DNA of 60,000 bases from Liolophura sinensis (lineage: Eukaryota; Mollusca; Polyplacophora; Chitonida; Chitonidae): assembly GCF_032854445.1 (NCBI RefSeq), contig NC_088302.1, positions 22,581,788 to 22,641,787 of the forward strand, read 5' to 3'. Each line of letters opens with the position of its first letter. Within the stretch, counting starts at the first letter, position 1. The notes below the pieces were generated by a model. It saw nothing but the letters and a program-made list of their open reading frames with translations. It did not search any database and had not been told where the DNA came from. The position numbers and the translations under genes are program-made. This document shows positions 47,330-58,325 of the stretch, in pieces.

Positions 47330-47445
47330 GGAGGTTTGAGGTACCTGGTGATGCTTAGTTTTGCCTGGTTTGCCTCCACCTTCAACCAGACTATGGTATA
47401 GAATAAGTAAAATATTCTTAAGTATGGCATTTAATAATCAATGAT
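47330..47445 (+). mobile_element. Strongly degenerate SINE body and tail
   Basis: CCTGGTTTGCCTCCACCTTC and AAGTAAAATATTCTTAAGTA, followed by TGGCATTTAATAATCAATGA, follow the family order with many changes. Confidence 0.6.
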
Positions 47446-48394
47446 GTGAATTAATTTAAAAAAAACGGAAAGGAAGGGGATATACCAGAGATTTTTGGGA
47501 AAATATCCATACCCACTAATCAAATTTTCGGTGTTTACAAAGAATATCTCAAATTATTGACTTTCAGAAAATATCAGAATTGGACCTGCAATATTTATAG
47601 TGAGAACAAGGTTCTAAAGTTTAAAAAGTTATAATGACAGCCACCATAAAAATGCTAGGTTCTTTATTACCAACTTTAAATGATAATGATAGTATGATAT
47701 TTTGTGAAAGGTAATTATTTCGGCAATTTTTAAATAGTAGCAAAAATTTGATTGGTTCACAGTTGTTTTTTGGAAAAAAATTCTGTTTAGTTTAGGTTCT
47801 TTGAACACTGAATAATGGAAGCATTTTAAAAGAAGAATCAAGAGCTGAAGATCATAGAACAGCAATGATGTCTATCAATAATGCTTACTGTGTAAGCTCT
47901 CTACAAACTCAGTTGTAATAGGCAGTATTAATGAAAAGTTTTTTCTGGATACTATGAGCATCTGAATGACTGTTGTATGTGATCAGCAATATTGGAAGCT
48001 GTTTATAAAGGAAATGTCACTGAGCACATTGCAGTTGGATCCATTGAACTTGGTTACACCTACATTTAGATCTCCCTAGCAGAGTTATTCCTAACCAATG
48101 CCCTAAAGGGATTGTTATGTATGTAAATGCCTTGTGTATACAACACAAAGCTAAGGGAGTGAACTCAAAACAATTGGGGTAATAGCTATACACCTCTACT
48201 TCCAAGAGCTTTGGGTAAAATTTACTGAGCGTAATTATATTTAGTTTAAATTGGTGCAATGAGATCTGATGGAAACATGGTAAAAAAAAAAAAAAATTGC
48301 CAGTGTCAAGTGTGCCAACAGTGATGTATATTTACATGTATGTGGGCATGCAAACACTACATTGTGGCCTGTAGTGGCTGTTAGGCTGTGTATG

Positions 48395-48735
48395 GGAGCA
48401 GGACCTGGCTCAGTGGTAGAGCTGCCACCCCCAAACTGATCACACACAAGGTGCAGGTTCAATCCCAGCCTGGAACAGGGAATTTTTTATACTTCACCAG
48501 CAATAAAGTGGTAGATAATGTTGTCTGTGGGTCAGTTTGTACAGAACTACGTGTGCATTCGTTGAAAACCACCAAAATGGCAAGCTTATCTGTAAAACAG
48601 TAATGTCACATGTACATGTAACAAAAGTTGTTAGGTTTCTGTGAGACCTCGGAATGGGTTTCTTCCCCTCATAAAACTGACCACCGCCACATAAGCTCTT
48701 GAGTATGGCTTTAAACAAAAGTCAAATAATTAAGT
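48395..48735 (+). mobile_element. Second tRNA-derived SINE family, different head, same tail
   Basis: The head has an A box (TGGCTCAGTGGTAGAGC) and a B box (AGGTTCAATCCC) spaced as in a tRNA. It lacks the intact acceptor stem of a real tRNA gene. A body of about 170 bp is unlike the other SINE. The 3' part from about 48640 (CTCATAAAACTGACCACCGC, CTCTTGAGTATGGC, AAACAAAAGTCAAATAATTA) is the tail shared with the other family. Length is about 340 bp. Confidence 0.8.
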
Positions 48736-49120
48736 AAAACATTAGACTACTTTAACGGAACATGTGTATTAATATTGTGTATATACATGTCGTGTTGAGT
48801 GGTTGTCCTGTTCAGAGCATTTGTAAGGATTTGTGAACCATACCTGGTTTATAAATATTTCATAGTTGGCTCGTATGTAGTGTAATACCATAATGGCTGT
48901 AGAACTTCCTGAACATGTGAAGCGACATTTACACAAGCCTTATGTACATGTACGGTATATACATGTATACCCTTGATTTATGGGAAATGTGGTTTTTAGG
49001 GCAGAAGTTATGAATTTTGTACACAGTGCAGTATACACATGTATTACAGGTGCATGAACTTGTACTGAGATATAGCTTTCTTTTTTTTTTTTTTTGGTTG
49101 CTCTACATTTTAAGCTGCTG
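48736..49120. other. Intergenic, TACATGTA-rich
   Basis: AT-rich DNA with several overlapping TACATGTA palindromes (for example at 48945-48970). A T tract lies at 49081-49096. No gene seen. Confidence 0.5.
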
Positions 49121-49139
49121 AAACTGCCCTGTGCTGTTC

Positions 49140-49521
49140 TGTTTGTGTCGACACCTGTGATTGGTTGGCGGTTTACCTGGTCCAGGTAGCCTCTGTACTC
49201 AGTAACTGCCACCTTGGCCCAGGCAGAAACATGCAAACTTCTGTGCAGTCGTTCAATATTGCATTGCATACCTGCCGTCCTCTTATTGGTTGGTTATTTT
49301 CTCGTTACAGGTATATAATTGCTGTACAGGTGTGCCCCGTTAGCAGACAGCCCGCTCTCCCAGGACGGGACGACAGACCTCTCTCACCTGAATCCGGCGC
49401 CCTGCCCACCTTGCCGTCACCGTGACAACCTCAGCCAGGTGTAGTGGGAACAGTCATTACCTGAGGGTGATTGTTGATTAAACAGCCAGAAGTACCTGTG
49501 TTCTCTGCCCTCTCAGCGGCC
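49140..49521 (+). promoter_or_regulatory. Probable promoter and 5' UTR of first alternative exon
   Basis: Two inverted CCAAT boxes (GATTGGTTGG at about 49160, TATTGGTTGG at about 49284), an octamer-like ATGCAAA and several E-boxes precede a moderately GC-rich leader running into the ATG at 49522. No TATA box is evident. The transcription start is probably between 49300 and 49400, which is an inference. Confidence 0.4.
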
Positions 49522-49558
49522 ATGGCGCACGAGGTTAAACAGGATGTCGACATGGAAG
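49522..49558 (+). CDS. Candidate first coding exon A (unknown gene)
   Basis: GCGGCCATGG is close to an ideal start context. Twelve codons follow (MAHEVKQDVDME) plus one base, ending at donor GAAG|GTGAGA. The product is acidic with no recognisable domain. The exon at 58283 ends in the same phase and at the same kind of donor, so both could splice to a common exon right of the window. The gene itself is not identifiable from 12 residues. Confidence 0.5.
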
Positions 49559-50285
49559 GTGAGAATTTCTAATTAGCGACCATATCGGGCTCTTGACACA
49601 CCTTTTCCTGAGCATGTTGTCAGTTCCTTTGACATAACCGGTGGTCTTGTCACCAGTTAAGAAGCCGGAAATGTGACTCCTTAAGCAGCTCAGCATCAGC
49701 TTTGATGAGGTCGCTTTCGGGAAAATTCTGAATTCCCAGAACACCTACCTAGATAGGTACATGAACGTCACATCAACTGACTGACTCGAGGCCAAAAAGA
49801 CATTTCACCTGTACAAAGCCAGTGATGTTTTGTGACATGTTCTACAGTCATATTTTATGTTAAGGGTGTATGAGGGGTACTTCTTTAGAAATTTGTTCGA
49901 ATGAGAAACATTTTCATCAGACATGACGTAATAAGCAAAGAACTATGCATAACCAATGACCCTGATGTAGATGTAAATGTGTGTGTGTGTGTATCTGCTC
50001 ACACATGATAATCATCCACGATAACCTTACAGGTGTCAGGCTAATACATACATGTACACAGCATTTCTCATTTTAAGAAGCAAAAACAGCTAAATTTTCA
50101 AACCAGTTGCTTCAGGTTTTGTCAAAGACTGAAACCTTTATGTATCTGCATTAAATTTTGGTTAAGAAAACTCAAAGCGATGTTGGATGCAAAGGTTGAT
50201 AAAAAATATGTTCTTGTATAGTATAGTCTTCATGCAGATGTTTCTTGTAGTTGTCACATGCAGTGCATTTTATAACTCCGTGTAC

Positions 50286-50425
50286 ATGTAATATCTTGTA
50301 ATATCTTCACATGTTCAGTATGCATGTAGTATCTTAAGGCACAATTGTAATATCTTCCAGTATATATGTAATATCTGGCTAGCATAATGTAATTTCTTGC
50401 TAACATACATGTAATATCTTGTATC
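50286..50425. repeat. Degenerate repeat of TGTAATATCTT
   Basis: About seven copies or near-copies of TGTAATATCTT occur at irregular spacing of 10-35 bp. Confidence 0.75.
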
Positions 50426-52249
50426 CAGACATATCGTAAAGCTGGTCATTAGTAAGTCCCAGGTAGAATTAGAAATAGGGGCAATTGTAAATTTACTCGC
50501 TTGACTGTTGTAGTTACATGTATATTTCAATTGATAAAATATAAAGATTGAAGATATCAAAATATCTTGTAGGTGACATATTTTGACAGATTTTCTTATT
50601 GCACGCGTCATATTCCTACCTGAAGTTATAAGTTGAGATTCGCTTATTACCTGAGAGGACTTCGCAGCAGGAGCCACACCCTTGGACTCAATAATTGGCC
50701 TTTCCTCTCTGTGCCTCAATATCTTCAGAAAACGAATGATATTTCACAATTAGTGAAGTGTAAGAATAGCAAAAGCACCCTCAGCTCTGAAATCCGCTCT
50801 TATTAAATATTTTTTATGTTTCATTTTGCCCTGGGGGTCCTGGAAAGATAAGAATCAAACCTCAGCATGCTGAACAATTCTGATGGTGTTGGGTTCCATT
50901 AAAACGGCTGCTGACAGAGTTCAGCATATGGAGGGGTTTTTGTGTTTAATTTTGTAAAATAGGGTTGGTTTTGTTAAGGTGGATGACTAATGTGAGTGTT
51001 GATCACGGGGACACAAAGCCTCATGTGAGACTGGCTGGGGTCCTGGGTAGTCGGAGGTGAGGGAGGGGACAAAGAGCTTAAAGGTAAAGCCCAGGTACAG
51101 CAACCTCCCAGTCCTCAGATATCACACGGGTGATCCCTGCCTCTTTAGCCCTAACCTTTCCTCAGCCGAAATAACAATTTAGGAGGCAATTTGTGCCATG
51201 AAGGTTTTTAGTGTCCAAGACTTGAAATTGGATTTTCTGAATTGACACACTTTAGAAGGGCAAAGAAATGTTATTAAATATTTAGTGACATATTCCTATG
51301 AAGAAGAAGCGGTGTTTTCCTTGTCAGATCATCAAGCAAATTTATTTTAGGTGTAGTAGTTAAGTGCATTCATTATAGGCTTTAATCTGAATATAAAAAA
51401 ATGCTGAATTGTGCAGAAAGTCACTCAGCACATTTTTCCTGTCAAGAAATCAATTCATTTCTGTGGCTAAATGTTCACTTTTTTCATGCTTCATTTCTGT
51501 GGAAACAAGAAAACACTCCATAATAAATCTGCCCATTTATAGTAACCTTGAGTTTTTTGGCAGGGGTTTAAAAGAAACGGATGTACAGCCTTAAAGTCTT
51601 AATCAAACATCTGTCCATTTTAAGTCCACCTGCTGATCAATCCGGCCACCACAAAAAGTGCACGTCAAAATGTGTCTGATATCACATTAATCAAATTCAC
51701 AAACCGAAAACTTTTCAATGTCTCATTCATGAATTGTTTTCTGAGAAAATTTAGCTTTAGAACATGTTCTTCTTATTTTGCCTCAGACTTGCACAATACA
51801 CACCTGATATTGTGACACACACAGATTTTAGCCTATGTATGTTTCATTTTGAATGTTTCATTAGGATGATGATATTTGAGCAGATTTCTCTTCAGTCAGA
51901 CGTACATGTAGACTGCTGTATTGTTGAACAAACACATATGCATGTATTATGTGCTTTAGTAAAATGCTCTGTATAGTAATGCTCTGTATAGTAATTTTGA
52001 TAAATCTGTTTCTTCAGAAGGTTTCATAGAAATTTTGTTTTTACAAAATCAAGTGAAGGGCTTAGATCCATGATCGATTGCGTTGAAACTTGCTCACCCC
52101 CCACCCCTCCCCCGTTCATGGTCTAGAAAATGTACATGGTTCAAAACAGAAAAATCAAGTCAAAGAAAGGTGGTGACATTCTATTTGTTGATATCGGCCA
52201 ACTGTGCATCTTTCTAGACAATACACTGTAAAATGTTAATATTTTGGAT

Positions 52250-52830
52250 GTTTAGATTGCCATGGCAACTGAGAACTTGCTTCTTTTTTGCCCCTACTTT
52301 CTTCTCTGCCTAGCCGATCCAAATGGGTAGAAATAGTATCCAATTGATTTGGTCTGGGAGAAACAAGTGCCACGCCTTACAAAGGGAAATGGTCGGGTGG
52401 CTGTGAATGGACGTCGTCGTATGGTTGTCAATACCTGGCCCTGAGCCCCTGTGTGGTAGCCTATTGATTATCATTAACCTGGGCCACCATTACCATTCAC
52501 CAGACTCCATTGTGTTCTTCTCTCTCCCTGCATTGTTCCCACCTGAATCACCCCATCAAAATGACAGGTATTAAAACAAGGAGGCCAGTTTCCAATCTTC
52601 AAAATGGGTAGGAAAATTGGGCAGAACAGTCTTTGACAATATTTATCAGGGAGAGGCTCGCGAAATGTCAGCTTTATTGACCAGAATTGTGATGCTGAGC
52701 AGCAATGGCCTTTGATTGGCCTTCCTATCGCACTCCCTCCCTACCAGATAGATCAGTTTTCGTTGCCGTATCAATATTAGGCAGCGAGAGTGGGACTCTT
52801 CCCCACCACCCCACTGTAGGATCTTTTTAA
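52250..52830. promoter_or_regulatory. Candidate conserved non-coding block
   Basis: Repeat-free, balanced composition, with TTGATTATCATTAACC, TTGATTGGCC, GCCATGGCAAC (an RFX-like half palindrome) and ACCTGAATCACC. It lies within the presumed first intron. This is inferred enhancer DNA; conservation is not testable here. Confidence 0.3.
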
Positions 52831-53017
52831 TGTGGGCCAAGTTTCGAATGTCATAATTTGGGCTGAAATAGAGAAATTGTGGTAGATCTAATGTTAGGAC
52901 AAATATGCAACTAAATAACAAGGATTTTACTTGGAACTAGGGTAATATGAAATCACATATTTTCAACCCCTCATTAATCAACATTTTAATTTCGTCTTTT
53001 TTTTTGTCCTTTTTTTT

Positions 53018-53031
53018 GGGGGGGGGGGGGG
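53018..53031 (+). repeat. Run of 14 G between T tracts
   Basis: A homopolymer flanked by T runs on both sides. It is prone to sequencing length error. Confidence 0.95.
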
Positions 53032-55204
53032 TGCTTTTTTTGGCCTTGGATTCCCATGTGAGTTCTCACTATGGGGATGAAAAATACCTGCATATGACCC
53101 GGCTCACCGTCGTTTCATAAGTTCCAGCTAGGGTTAAGCTAATGGTGCGACTCACACCATGGTCATGCGATCCCAATCACCTTACAGGTGACGAGAGTTG
53201 GCTCATGGATTTATCAACAAAGCCCATAACTGATAAACCATTAGCCATATGTAGTCTCCTGGGAACCGAAGTACATGGGTTAGTAGCTTGCTTGTTGGAC
53301 TAATTTGTGTTCTGGGTGAGAACAAAACCAGTGCCTCTACCGTAAGTGATGAAGTGTAACGGGGGTTAATATTGTATTAATGAGACTGTCAGTAAAGCGT
53401 ACATTCACGCAGGTCTATCACACTTACAACCCTGCCTGTGCTGCAGCCAAGGTAAACAAACCGAGGCGTCCATAAATTCCCCAGGTGCCCTCCTGATTAA
53501 ACTCCCCTTCAACACCTCTTGGAAAGCCTCCCACCTTTCTCACCTTATCACTTGCTCATTAATTAAGTCCACAGCAGTAGTAAAACACCAATGAATAACC
53601 AATCAATTCCTTTTCTAGAAATGATTTCCTTCCTTAAAAACATGATGAAAGTGCTTTGCTGATGTTGAATTTTGAAAGTGTAATTGTTGAGTGTAATCTT
53701 TGAAGTGTCTTGGGCTGAAACTCCCCTCTCAACCTTGCAGTTTGTGCAAGACTGACATGATCTTTGTGTTGTTAGTTCGCTCAGATTTAGTGCACATCTT
53801 GAAAACAAGATAGAAATGTGTGCTGACCCACCCAGACTCCTATTAAAACTTTGAAATTGGAATTTAGTATCATTCAGGACATATTAACTGTTAGTGTAAT
53901 GGGTATTATTGTGAAGGTAAAAAAAAATTTTAAGCGAATGTTGCAAGGAGAACATTCTTTCTTCTGGGCCTATCAGATGAGCTTGTATATTGTGTAGCTA
54001 CATATAGATTTAAATCTACTTGCAGTTCATATGATTTCTGTGAGATCCAAAATAAGTCCTTTCGAACTTGATGTGAATCGTTGTACCAGATATTGCCCAT
54101 TACTTTTCTCTCCTCCTGGTAATCAGTGTGAAAAAAGGTTGCATTCAAAGCTGTATAAATTAGTTTCAGGCCACACCAATTTAATTTTTTGTTTTAAGGG
54201 CAGAAGGCATGTTTTTTCAGTGTAGTTAAAAGGTATAAAAATAAAACTGATAAATCATCTAATTTGTGGGGAAAGTGGACTGTGCCGGCAATTGTTCCTG
54301 TTGAAGACAAATTTATGTTATTGGGAAGGCATGAAAAAACAGGACAGTCGTTAAAAAAAGAAGATATACGGATCAGACACAATAAAAGTGCAGATTTTTT
54401 AATTTTATTTTTATTCCATTTTTGGATTTTTTGATGTCGGCTCACCCATAAAACACCAAATAAAATTGTTTTCTGCTTACTTTCCTTGAATGTTTCTTTC
54501 TCCTCTTCGGCCACAGGTACAGTTGTCCTGAAACAGATGAACTAATAAGTATTTAGGTGACACACCCCCTTTCCTTGTTATATACTAACACTAGACTGTT
54601 TGGGTCTCTCCCATTGTGGTTCTGGCAGTGTCAGGAATTCACCAAGGTTTCCCTTTTTTGGAGTCTAAAGCCTGACTCAACTCTGACTTGAATATGCTCT
54701 CTCTACGGCAAGGAAGACACCCACTGTGGGCAAGCACAGTGTTGTAGTTGGTAGCTGACCTAGATGAACCTGTAAGTCTCACGTTTTACTCTCAGTGAAG
54801 AAATATTTTGAGAAAAACTGTAGCGTATAAACATTCTGGTTTGGAAACAAGATTTTTACTTGTAGGTCTGAATTTTCTGTTTTATTTACAAGAAACTTCT
54901 CCAGGACATGCACATGTGTTTCAGCAGAAGGTGTTGATTATTGCTAGTAAGACTGTTGTCTACCTTGTATCGCTCAGTATTTTCATTTGAATATTGGTGT
55001 ACTATTGGCACAGTAATTTAGATTTGTGCCATTGGTTGAAGGAAAGTTTATTTGCATATACATAGATTTGCATACACAATGATTTGCATATTAGAGTTTT
55101 GAGCATACGAAAGGAAAGCTAACCTCCATGTCACTAGAGAGACATTTGATAATGGAGCTACCTGTACTTTAATGTGATATTAATAAGGAAACGTGCAAGT
55201 AATC

Positions 55205-55330
55205 TACTAATGTACAGGTGCTAATACAGTTCAGGTAACCTGTAACACAGGTGCTAGAACAGGTGCTAATTGGAACAGGTGTTACATGTGCATGGAGATG
55301 CAGTGTTACAGATTTCACAGGTGTTATATG
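55205..55330. repeat. E-box-rich degenerate repeat (ACAGGTGCTAA)
   Basis: ACAGGTGCTAA or ACAGGTGYTA recurs five times in about 120 bp (around 55214, 55248, 55260, 55273 and 55318). Each carries the CAGGTG E-box core bound by Snail, ZEB or E-protein families. Confidence 0.7.
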
Positions 55331-55499
55331 GGATATTTTGTAGCACAGCAAACTTAGAAACTCACAATAAATAATTTATTTGGGAGAACTTTTGTCACTT
55401 ATTAAACTTTACAAATCATTTAGATTGGATAGCTTTAAACTTTTCTGAAACTGAGCTATTTGAACCATATCTTAAGAGCGTTATGTTATCTGTGGCACT

Positions 55500-56140
55500 A
55501 CATTTGTGTATTATAGATGTGTACAATTTGCAGACATGGTTCTATTCTGTTCTGTATGTGCATATGTATACACTTTTCAGACCTGATTCTGTTCTCTAAA
55601 CATGTAGATGTGTACAGTTCCACATCTGATCCTGTTCTGTACAGGTGTGTGTGCTGATTCTGCTTTGTACAGGTGTGCACACTGATCCTATTCTGTACAG
55701 ATATATAAGCTGATTCTGCTTTGTACAGGTGTGCACACTGATCCTATTCTGTACAGATATATAAGCTGATTCTGCTTTGTACAGGTGTGCACACTGATCC
55801 TATTCTGTACAGATATATAAGCTGATTCTGCTTTGTACAGGTGTGCACACTGATCCTATTCTGTACAGATATATAAGCTGATTCTGCTTTGTACAGATGT
55901 GCACACTGATCCTGTTCTGTACAGGTGTGTGTGCTGATTCTGCTTTGTACAGATGTGCACACTGATCCTATTCTGTACAGGTATATAAGCTGATTCTGCT
56001 TTGTACAGATGTGCACACTGATCGTGTTCTGTACAGGTGTGTGTGTGTGCTGATTCTGCTTTGTAAAGATGTGTACAGTTTTCAGACATGGTTCTCCACT
56101 GTATAGTTTCCAAGTTTCCACACCTGATTCTGCTCTGTGT
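55500..56140. repeat. 56-bp minisatellite built from two 28-bp halves
   Basis: CTGATTCTGCTTTGTACAGG begins at 55654, 55710, 55766, 55822, 55878, 55934, 55990 and 56050, giving period 56 with one 4-bp GTGT insertion. Each unit is two related 28-bp halves, the second starting CTGATCCTATTCTGTACAGA. Degenerate single halves extend the array on both sides. Because the unit has no - strand stop codon, long false ORFs arise in more than one frame. Confidence 0.97.
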
Positions 56141-56788
56141 GCATGTCAGGAGGCAGTTCAGGCAGACCACTGTACACGTTTGCACAGACTAGGGCTGTTA
56201 CAAGCCACACACAGCGCATACCCATAGATTAATTTATAAACTGCGTGTTGAGTTGTGGCAAAATACGGACCATGACGGAGAAGCCTCTGATGTGCTGGAG
56301 GATAAGGATTGGTTGTTGCTAGGCTACACCGCATCAACAACAGGAAGTCCTTGTGAGCAGGAAGGACCTTGAAGTCTCTCCTGGCTGGTTTACTTGGTCC
56401 AGTCATGACAAGTCTGGGTGAGAAGGCCCCTAACAACTAACTGCCAACATCAATCGTTACTCGACCCTTCTCTGTGGTTTTCCACATGCTTCATGTTCCG
56501 CCAAATCCTATTGTTCTCAAATAGGCCCACTCGATTATGATTCCATTGATGCCTAATTTATACAAATGCCTAGCTGTCTCTCTGATCAGTGAAAACATAA
56601 TTGATGAAAAACTGATATATGTATCAGGCAGTGGGTGTAGGAACATCTCTGACATTCCATATATGGTTTTACTGTCCGCAGACATCAGCATGCATGGATT
56701 CTGACTGGTCGTATAGATGTATAAGTTTTCTGTTGTGTAATTTTATAGAGTTGTGTAATTGACAAATCAGCAGTCCTACATATATATA

Positions 56789-56812
56789 TATGTATACATA
56801 CATACATACACA
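56789..56812. repeat. TATA/CATA microsatellite
   Basis: Short TA run followed by CATA tetranucleotides. Confidence 0.85.
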
Positions 56813-57099
56813 GAATGTTTATGGATGTACTTGTACTTGAGCTGAAAGACACAAGCTTATGTAATTTAAATGAATGTATAGACTCCTGTTCTGAGAATCT
56901 ACATGCACAGTGTTGAAAAAACTGAGCAAAACATTTCTTCATTGAGAGCTATAGCGAAAAGAAAAAATGGGATTCAAGGTAGATATCATTGCCTGGGAAT
57001 AAGTTACCCCTTCCCCCCTTTTCCCTTGACGCACAAAAAATGAAAATGGGCCATTGTTTTTTAATGGCTGAAATTTAGGCTGGCATGTTCAGGAGAGGA

Positions 57100-57480
57100 G
57101 ACTAAAGAAATTAACCTGGATTATGGGCTGATTGTGTGTATGAATTGTGGAGATAAACAGAGTGGTTAGCCGTGAAGCCAGGTGTATGCTGATATCGCTG
57201 CAGTGACCAGGGAAGCTGCAGATATTCCCTGGGTGGACATTAGACATCAAAGCTTGCCCAATGGCCACGGTTAATTATTGATATTGTTGGTTCAGTCATC
57301 GAGCCATTGTCATATCTGCTTCGGTTTCCTGATTTTCTCGACTACTCCTGGGTTTAATGGAGTCCCTCGCTCTACCATTCATCCTATTAGGCTAATGGAA
57401 TTGTACAACCCAAATTAAGTTGACTTCAAGCTGAAGCCGATTGCTTTGACCCCTGTACGGAAATCTCTGGGTAACAGACT
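57100..57480. promoter_or_regulatory. Candidate conserved non-coding block
   Basis: Repeat-free and balanced, with GGTTAATTATTGATATTG, ATTAGGCTAATGGAATTG and AAATTAAGTTGAC. The block lies about 0.5-0.9 kb upstream of a TATA box and about 0.8-1.2 kb upstream of exon B, so it may be a proximal enhancer. Confidence 0.35.
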
Positions 57481-57990
57481 GTGTTGAAACCAGCATGATA
57501 CAAGTGCATGTGTAAGGATTGCTCAGTGTACTTGTTTGCTGTCTAGGTTAAATTAATAACTTGCCCTTTTCTTTTGTGTCCCTGTAGATATGTTGCATGT
57601 GGGGTGTTTTGTGGAACAATCGGCTTTCTGCTGAGAGCACCTGTCCAGTTGTAATCAGAGATTTATGCAGGTTGGGGGAGTGTTTGGGGAGGTGGGGAGG
57701 GTAGGATGATGTAGAAAGTATACCTGTACCTGGATGATTAGCACAGTCACCTGATGGGTGAGGGACTTTCTCTGGCACAAGGTGATAATATGACTTAATA
57801 TGTAAGCAGAGGTGTAATTCTTGGTTTTCTTTGATACCTGGCCAGATGAACTAGCTGGCCTGTTAATTGTCTGAAATCATTAGTCATTCTCACCCAGACC
57901 CTATCACTCCACTGCTCCTGCTGGGATCAGGCCTGGGAAGTAAGCCTTTGTTCTGACAACTGTCAGTCCCCCCTTTTGTTCACCCATGGG

Positions 57991-58282
57991 GTTTATATAG
58001 GGTAGCAGCAAGACTGTGGGGGCTAGTGCCAATACCAAGTGTTCAGGGGGCAACATAGGACCTGGATCAGCTGTGGAGCCCAAGGGCGGTGGCTCACAGC
58101 CCTGTCAGCCTCCAGTCTTTGTGCTCTGCTAGCTGTCCCCTCACACAAAGGCTCTGGGGCTGGGGGACCTGTGCTAAGGCCATAGCCTTTGTCAGTCAGT
58201 AGTGGGGCCTGCTCAGGTAGAGTGTACACCTAACTTTATATCTAGACTCTTACCTCAGGCAGTCTAACAGCAAGTAGTGGAC
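57991..58282 (+). promoter_or_regulatory. TATA promoter and 5' UTR of second alternative exon
   Basis: GGGGTTTATATAGGGTAGCA at about 57989-58008 is a classical TATA box. About 260 bp of locally GC-rich leader follow, including a possible CAAAGGCT/AGCCTTTG stem near 58146-58193. The next in-frame start is the ATG at 58283. A start of transcription near 58020 is inferred from the usual TATA spacing. Confidence 0.5.
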
Positions 58283-58325
58283 ATGGAAGAAGACATGTCA
58301 CCACAATACAGCAGTGAAGAGCAAG
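58283..58325 (+). CDS. Candidate first coding exon B (unknown gene)
   Basis: GTGGACATGG is a good start context. Fourteen codons (MEEDMSPQYSSEEQ) plus one base end at donor CAAG|GTGAGT. The product is acidic, like exon A at 49522, and leaves the same phase. An acidic, disordered N-terminus is common in transcription factors and chromatin proteins, but nothing in 14 residues identifies the gene. Confidence 0.55.

Larger units (their letters stand above)
49559..57985 (+). other. Probable first intron between alternative starts
   Basis: If exon A is real, this is intron. It holds a TGTAATATCTT-rich repeat, balanced non-coding blocks at 50.6-51.2, 52.25-52.83, 53.05-53.6 and 57.1-57.48 kb, a 14-G tract, and a 56-bp minisatellite. 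No further coding exon was found on either strand. Confidence 0.4.

Noticed and set aside
48400-48475. Possible intact tRNA gene
   Set aside because: A and B boxes are present, but the acceptor stem does not pair and the segment continues into a SINE body and tail.
55744-56185. Long - strand ORFs of 109-125 codons with repeated CTKQNQ/VQNRIS-like segments
   Set aside because: They are read-through of the 56-bp minisatellite, whose unit lacks a stop. More than one frame is open and no start or splice context supports translation.
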